Below, piece after piece: positions 60,598 to 64,000 of a DNA stretch of 64,000 nt; within the stretch, counting starts at the first letter, position 1; each line of letters begins with the position of its first letter. The translations under genes and the position numbers were made by a program. Source of the DNA: an uncultured Collinsella sp. (GTDB taxonomy: Bacteria; Actinomycetota; Coriobacteriia; Coriobacteriales; Coriobacteriaceae). Under the pieces are notes generated by a model, which did not search any database, was not told the origin of the DNA, and saw only the letters and a list, made by a program, of their open reading frames with translations. The stretch is taken from assembly GCA_902491345.1 (NCBI GenBank), contig CABUHI010000002.1:105254-169253 (forward strand), given 5' to 3'.

Positions 60598-62442
60598 TTG
60601 AATTATCTGAGTGAGATGCTCAAGTTGCCGGTCTTGGACGTCGACGGCGAAAAGCTCGGCGTGGTCAACGATTTTGGCATTGCTACCGGCGAAGTTTTTC
60701 CGCACGTGACGTCGCTCGCGTTCCGCGGTCCCGGCAAGACGCCGTTCATGATCAGCTGGCGCAAATGGGTCGACCGTATCGATGAGACAGGCGTGTATCT
60801 CAACACGTCTGCCACCAATATTCGCTTCTCGTACCTGCAGCCGACCGAGCTCCTCCTGGCGCGCGATGTGCTCAACAAGCAGATCGTCGACACGCAGGGC
60901 ATGAAGGTCGTGCGCGTCAACGACATCAAGTTTTCCATGTCGGGCGAAAACCAGCTGCGCCTGTTGGGTGCCGAGGTCGGTGCCCGCGGTCTGCTACGCG
61001 CCATCAGCCCCGCGCTCGAGCATATCGTCGAAGGCTTTATGAAGCACCTGGGCAAGCCGCTCAGCGAGGATATCATCGCTTGGTCCTACATGGACCTGCT
61101 CGACCGCTCGACCAAGAACATTCAACTCTCGGTGTCGCACAAGACGCTCGGCGAGCTGCATCCTGCCGACATCGCCGACATTATCGAGCAGCTCGACCCG
61201 CGCCTACGTGCGCAGGTGTTTGCGCAACTCGATACCGCCCAGGCAGCCGAAGCTATCTCGGAGTTCGATGACGACGAGCTTATGACCGAGATGCTCGAGG
61301 GCCTGTCCGACACGGACGCATCGTCGATGCTGGCCATGATGGACCCGGACGACGCTGCCGACCTGATCGACGAGCTCGATTATGAGAAGGCCGAGAAGCT
61401 CCTGCGCCTGATGGGCGTCAAGGAGGAGAAGGCGATTCGTAACCTGCTGGGGTATGAGGACAACACCGCCGGCCGCATCATGACCTCGGAGTTTGTCTCC
61501 CTGCCCGCCACGGCAACGGTCGGTGACGCCATCGAGGCGATTCGCGAGCTCGACGAGGACTTCGAGAGCGTCTACTACGTCTATACCGAGGATCCGAGCG
61601 GCATGCTGACCGGTGTGCTTTCGCTGCGCACGCTGATCGTAGCCGACCGCGACGCCACGCTGGGTCAGCTGGCCTATCGCGACCTGGTCTACGTGTCGCC
61701 CGACGAGGACCAGGAAGACGTAACGGACGAGATGACCAAGTATGACCTGGTCGCCATCCCCGTCTGCGACGAGAACCGCCACATCCTGGGTATCGTGACC
61801 TTCGACGACGCCATGGACGTTATCGCCGAGGAGCATCAGGAGGACCTGCAGATCGCCGGTGTCGGCTCGGGTGACAGCGCGTCCGACGACTCGACGAACG
61901 TGCTCAGCTGGTTCGTGCATCGCCAGTACTGGGTTGTTGTATGGGGCATCGCGTCGTGCATCATGGCGACCGTACTGGGAACGGCGTTCGGCTCCGCGCA
62001 TCTGGTGGTGTTCCCCATGTGCGCCATGCCGCTCGTGCTGCTGGCGGCCTCGCGCATGGTGTCGTTCGTCAAGAACTACTTCCTGGAGTATGACGGTCAC
62101 GACGACGAGCCCAAGCCGTATCTGGGGTTCTTCTTCCAGAGCACGGGCATGGGCCTGATTCTGTCACTCGTGACCTATCTGTGCGCCCAGCTGGTGCGCA
62201 CCGCTGCGTTCCCCGATGCGCCCATGTTTGAGGAGCAACTCTTTACCGGGTGCTTTAATATCGCTGCCATCATTTGCCTGGTTGGCAACATGAGCGCGGT
62301 GATTTACCTGATGGTGCTGTTCTGGCGTGACGAGCATGACCTCAACACGTCGGGCACCGCCATGAACGTTATTGCCGTCATGATCTCGTGTGTGGCGTAT
62401 TGCATCGCCGCGGTGCTGCTCGCCATGTCAGTCATGGGTTAG
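60598..62442 (+). CDS. mgtE: MgtE-like magnesium transporter with extra N-terminal domain
   Basis: In this 614-residue protein, residues 1-150 look PRC-barrel-like (KLPVLDVDGEKLGVVNDFGI). The MgtE N domain follows at about 175-285 (LHPADIADIIEQLDPRLRAQ; ALSDTDA-like helical repeats). CBS domains span about 290-420 (AGRIMTSEFVSLPATATVGD; DLVAIPVCDENRHILGIVTF). A five-segment membrane domain follows from 440. The N and CBS domains gate the channel by sensing cytosolic Mg2+ in known MgtE. The TTG start has GGGGAG 6 bases upstream. The NRAMP-related gene starts 8 bases after its stop. Confidence 0.87.
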   Translation: MNYLSEMLKLPVLDVDGEKLGVVNDFGIATGEVFPHVTSLAFRGPGKTPFMISWRKWVDRIDETGVYLNTSATNIRFSYLQPTELLLARDVLNKQIVDTQGMKVVRVNDIKFSMSGENQLRLLGAEVGARGLLRAISPALEHIVEGFMKHLGKPLSEDIIAWSYMDLLDRSTKNIQLSVSHKTLGELHPADIADIIEQLDPRLRAQVFAQLDTAQAAEAISEFDDDELMTEMLEGLSDTDASSMLAMMDPDDAADLIDELDYEKAEKLLRLMGVKEEKAIRNLLGYEDNTAGRIMTSEFVSLPATATVGDAIEAIRELDEDFESVYYVYTEDPSGMLTGVLSLRTLIVADRDATLGQLAYRDLVYVSPDEDQEDVTDEMTKYDLVAIPVCDENRHILGIVTFDDAMDVIAEEHQEDLQIAGVGSGDSASDDSTNVLSWFVHRQYWVVVWGIASCIMATVLGTAFGSAHLVVFPMCAMPLVLLAASRMVSFVKNYFLEYDGHDDEPKPYLGFFFQSTGMGLILSLVTYLCAQLVRTAAFPDAPMFEEQLFTGCFNIAAIICLVGNMSAVIYLMVLFWRDEHDLNTSGTAMNVIAVMISCVAYCIAAVLLAMSVMG

Positions 62443-62450
62443 GTGGTCGC

Positions 62451-63713
62451 GTGCAAAATACCAAGCAAAAGTCGGGCACCAAGCAAAAGCTGACCATCGC
62501 GGCCATCTTTGGCGCTATGGGTCCCGGTCTGCTGGCGGCGCTTTCGGGCAATGACGCCGGCGGCATTGCAACGTATTCCAGCGCGGGCGCCAGCTATGGC
62601 TACAAGATGCTCTGGATGCTTCCCGTCATGACTGTGCTGCTCATCGTGACGCAGGAGACCGCGGCGCGCTGCGGCTGCGTCACGGGTAAGGGCTTGGCAT
62701 CGCTCATTCGCGAGCGCTTTGGCGTGCGCAAGAGTGTACTTGCTATGGCGGCGCTGTTGATCGCCAACACGGCTGTGACCATTTCGGAGTTTGCGGGCAT
62801 CGCCAGCGGTCTTGCTCTCTTTGGCGTGCCGGCGAGCATCTCGGTGCCGTTGGTGGCGCTGCTGGTATGGATGCTTACCATGTCGGGTAGTTTCCAGCGC
62901 ATCGAGAAGATTCTGCTGCTGGTGAGCTGTGTGTTCGTGACCTATATCGTCGCCGCGTTTATGGCTGGCCCCAACTGGGGTGAGGTCGCGGTCGACCTGG
63001 TCGTGCCTAACATTCAAAATGACCCCAGCTACGTGTCGCTCGTGGTCGCAACGATCGGTACCACCATCGCGCCGTGGATGATTTTCTTGGCGCAGAACAA
63101 CGTGGTCGATAAGAACGCGGGCGAGGACGACATCGTGCTGCAGCGTATTGATACCGTGAGCGGCTCGATCGCTGCCGATATCATTGCCGGCTTTATTATC
63201 ATCACGACCGGCACGGTGTTGTTCCCGGCGGGTATTCAGATTAGCGATGCTGCCGATGCTGCCCGCGCGCTGGAGCCTATTGCGGGTCAGTGGTCTACGG
63301 TACTGTTTGCCTCGGGCCTGGTCGCGGCGAGCTTCTTGGCTGCCTGCGTGCTGCCGGGCGTTACGTCGAGCGCTATCTGCGAGGCATTTGGCTGGGAGCG
63401 CGGTGCCGACCGCAGCTGGGACGAGGCCCCGGTCTATCGCGGCATCATTACTGCCATCATCGGTATTTCTGCCGTGCTGGTGCTTATGCCCGGTGTCGAT
63501 CTGTTCCAGATTATGATGACCTCGCAGGTCATCAATGGCGTGCTACTGCCCGTGGTTCTGGTGTTCCAGGTGGTTATCGCCGCCGACCGTCACATTATGG
63601 GTGCCAACCGCAACGGCCGCGTGTGGAACGTGCTCACGTGGGCGACTATCGCCGTGATTACGGTGCTGACGGTCGTCATGTTTGTCCTGCAGGCGATGGG
63701 CTACAGCGCTTAG
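62451..63713 (+). CDS. NRAMP-family transporter, probably the Mg2+ (NRMT) subtype
   Basis: This 420-residue protein has about 11 membrane segments with the NRAMP fold. The unwound helix-1 motif, normally DPGN, reads GNDAGG (residues 33-38). The helix-6 MPH motif reads APW (in IGTTIAPWMIFLAQN). Loss of the helix-6 Met, which gives transition-metal selectivity, is the hallmark of NRAMP-related magnesium transporters, described from Eggerthella lenta, also a coriobacterium. Adjacency to an mgtE-like gene fits. A name such as mntH would therefore be misleading. The GTG start at 62451 follows AGGTGG. Confidence 0.85.
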   Translation: MQNTKQKSGTKQKLTIAAIFGAMGPGLLAALSGNDAGGIATYSSAGASYGYKMLWMLPVMTVLLIVTQETAARCGCVTGKGLASLIRERFGVRKSVLAMAALLIANTAVTISEFAGIASGLALFGVPASISVPLVALLVWMLTMSGSFQRIEKILLLVSCVFVTYIVAAFMAGPNWGEVAVDLVVPNIQNDPSYVSLVVATIGTTIAPWMIFLAQNNVVDKNAGEDDIVLQRIDTVSGSIAADIIAGFIIITTGTVLFPAGIQISDAADAARALEPIAGQWSTVLFASGLVAASFLAACVLPGVTSSAICEAFGWERGADRSWDEAPVYRGIITAIIGISAVLVLMPGVDLFQIMMTSQVINGVLLPVVLVFQVVIAADRHIMGANRNGRVWNVLTWATIAVITVLTVVMFVLQAMGYSA

Positions 63714-63733
63714 CGCCTCTTTTGGACTCCAAA

Positions 63734-63760
63734 CAGGCCGCTGCCATGGGCTGCGGCCTG
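63734..63760 (+). terminator. Terminator after the transporter operon
   Basis: CAGGCCGC (63734-63741) pairs with GCGGCCTG (63753-63760), followed by CATTTTG. Confidence 0.75.
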
Positions 63761-63859
63761 CATTTTGCCTGCTATAGGGCGTTAGTTATATGGCAGTGGA
63801 CAAAAAATGCCAAATATGAGTACTGTTGTTAAGTGAATAGCATTTACATCCAAGAAGAT

Positions 63860-63887
63860 AATGAACATAACCTATAGTATGTTCATT
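63860..63887. promoter_or_regulatory. Perfect inverted repeat, probable operator
   Basis: AATGAACATA (63860-63869) and TATGTTCATT (63878-63887) are exact complements, 8 bases apart, in an AT-rich gap. The spacer and right arm contain TATAGT, a possible -10, so a bound protein would occlude the promoter. The gene it serves is outside the window or is a small RNA. The stretch 63761-64000 shows no coding sequence. Confidence 0.5.
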
Positions 63888-63968
63888 AAAATCGGCTCCA
63901 ATATGCCTTAAACCAGTCAGGTTGGCTGCTTTAGGGGGTTGTAGGGGTAGCGCGCAGAGATGTGGTGT

Positions 63969-63994
63969 AAGAGGCGGGGCATGCCCCGCCTCTT
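63969..63994. terminator. Perfect 26-bp palindrome, terminator-like
   Basis: AAGAGGCGGGGCA and TGCCCCGCCTCTT adjoin, forming a 26-base perfect palindrome, followed by CTCTTT at the window end. Confidence 0.65.
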
Positions 63995-64000
63995 CTCTTT

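Overview
The window is 64 kb of a high-GC bacterial chromosome from a Gram-positive actinobacterium. Gene content points to the class Coriobacteriia, most likely Collinsella or a close relative: sortase-anchored giant surface proteins, a LuxR/MFS cassette, an Nfn transhydrogenase, an energy-converting [NiFe]-hydrogenase and many GTG and TTG starts. The taxonomic call is inference from content and style, not from a marker gene. There is no prophage, plasmid backbone, CRISPR array or complete insertion sequence.

Layout. 1-3833: 3' part of a large wall-anchored protein ending in an LASTG sorting signal. 4227-10303 (minus): nfnB-nfnA, then pth, prs and glmU, a housekeeping cluster. 10497-13033: ECF transporter T subunit and a fused double ATPase; a candidate S component lies at 18742-19440. 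13060-18099: a LuxR regulator divergent from an MFS-amidohydrolase-MFS cassette. 19609-24791: exonuclease III, a sirtuin, a folP-folK fusion, a degenerate biotin-ligase-like protein and convergent coaX. 24988-25064: initiator tRNA-Met. 25513-27543: a flavin/Fe-S ene-reductase. 27984-28388: an orphan HTH protein in an AT-rich pocket. 28674-34324: a complete Ech-type hydrogenase operon in which the NuoL-like and NuoH-like membrane subunits are one polypeptide. 34792-42189: a 2465-residue adhesin with a VWA head, 13 pilin-like isopeptide domains and an LPTTG anchor. 42798-51736: a two-component system and two ABC systems. 51990-63713: a DUF362 ferredoxin protein, a hydrolase, hemolysin III and CorC-like membrane proteins, a protein resembling the N-terminus of cyanophycin synthetase, a YtxH/PRC-barrel pair, a deacetylase-fold protein that has lost its metal ligands, and two probable magnesium transporters behind a structured leader.

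How the genes fit together. The Ech complex should couple reduced ferredoxin to H2 and an ion gradient. Nfn would connect ferredoxin, NADH and NADPH. The ene-reductase and the DUF362 protein are further redox enzymes of an anaerobe. The last two genes look like a magnesium uptake unit under a leader RNA.

The most unusual feature is the intergenic DNA. At least eight distinct families of inverted repeats occupy the gaps. Two loci 21 kb apart carry three 55-bp palindromes each, at the same 81-then-80-bp spacing. Three multi-level nested palindromes share a core, several families share a GGGGACAG-like core, and one repeat-bounded segment lies in frame inside an ABC ATPase gene. No transposase or RAYT gene is present in the window.
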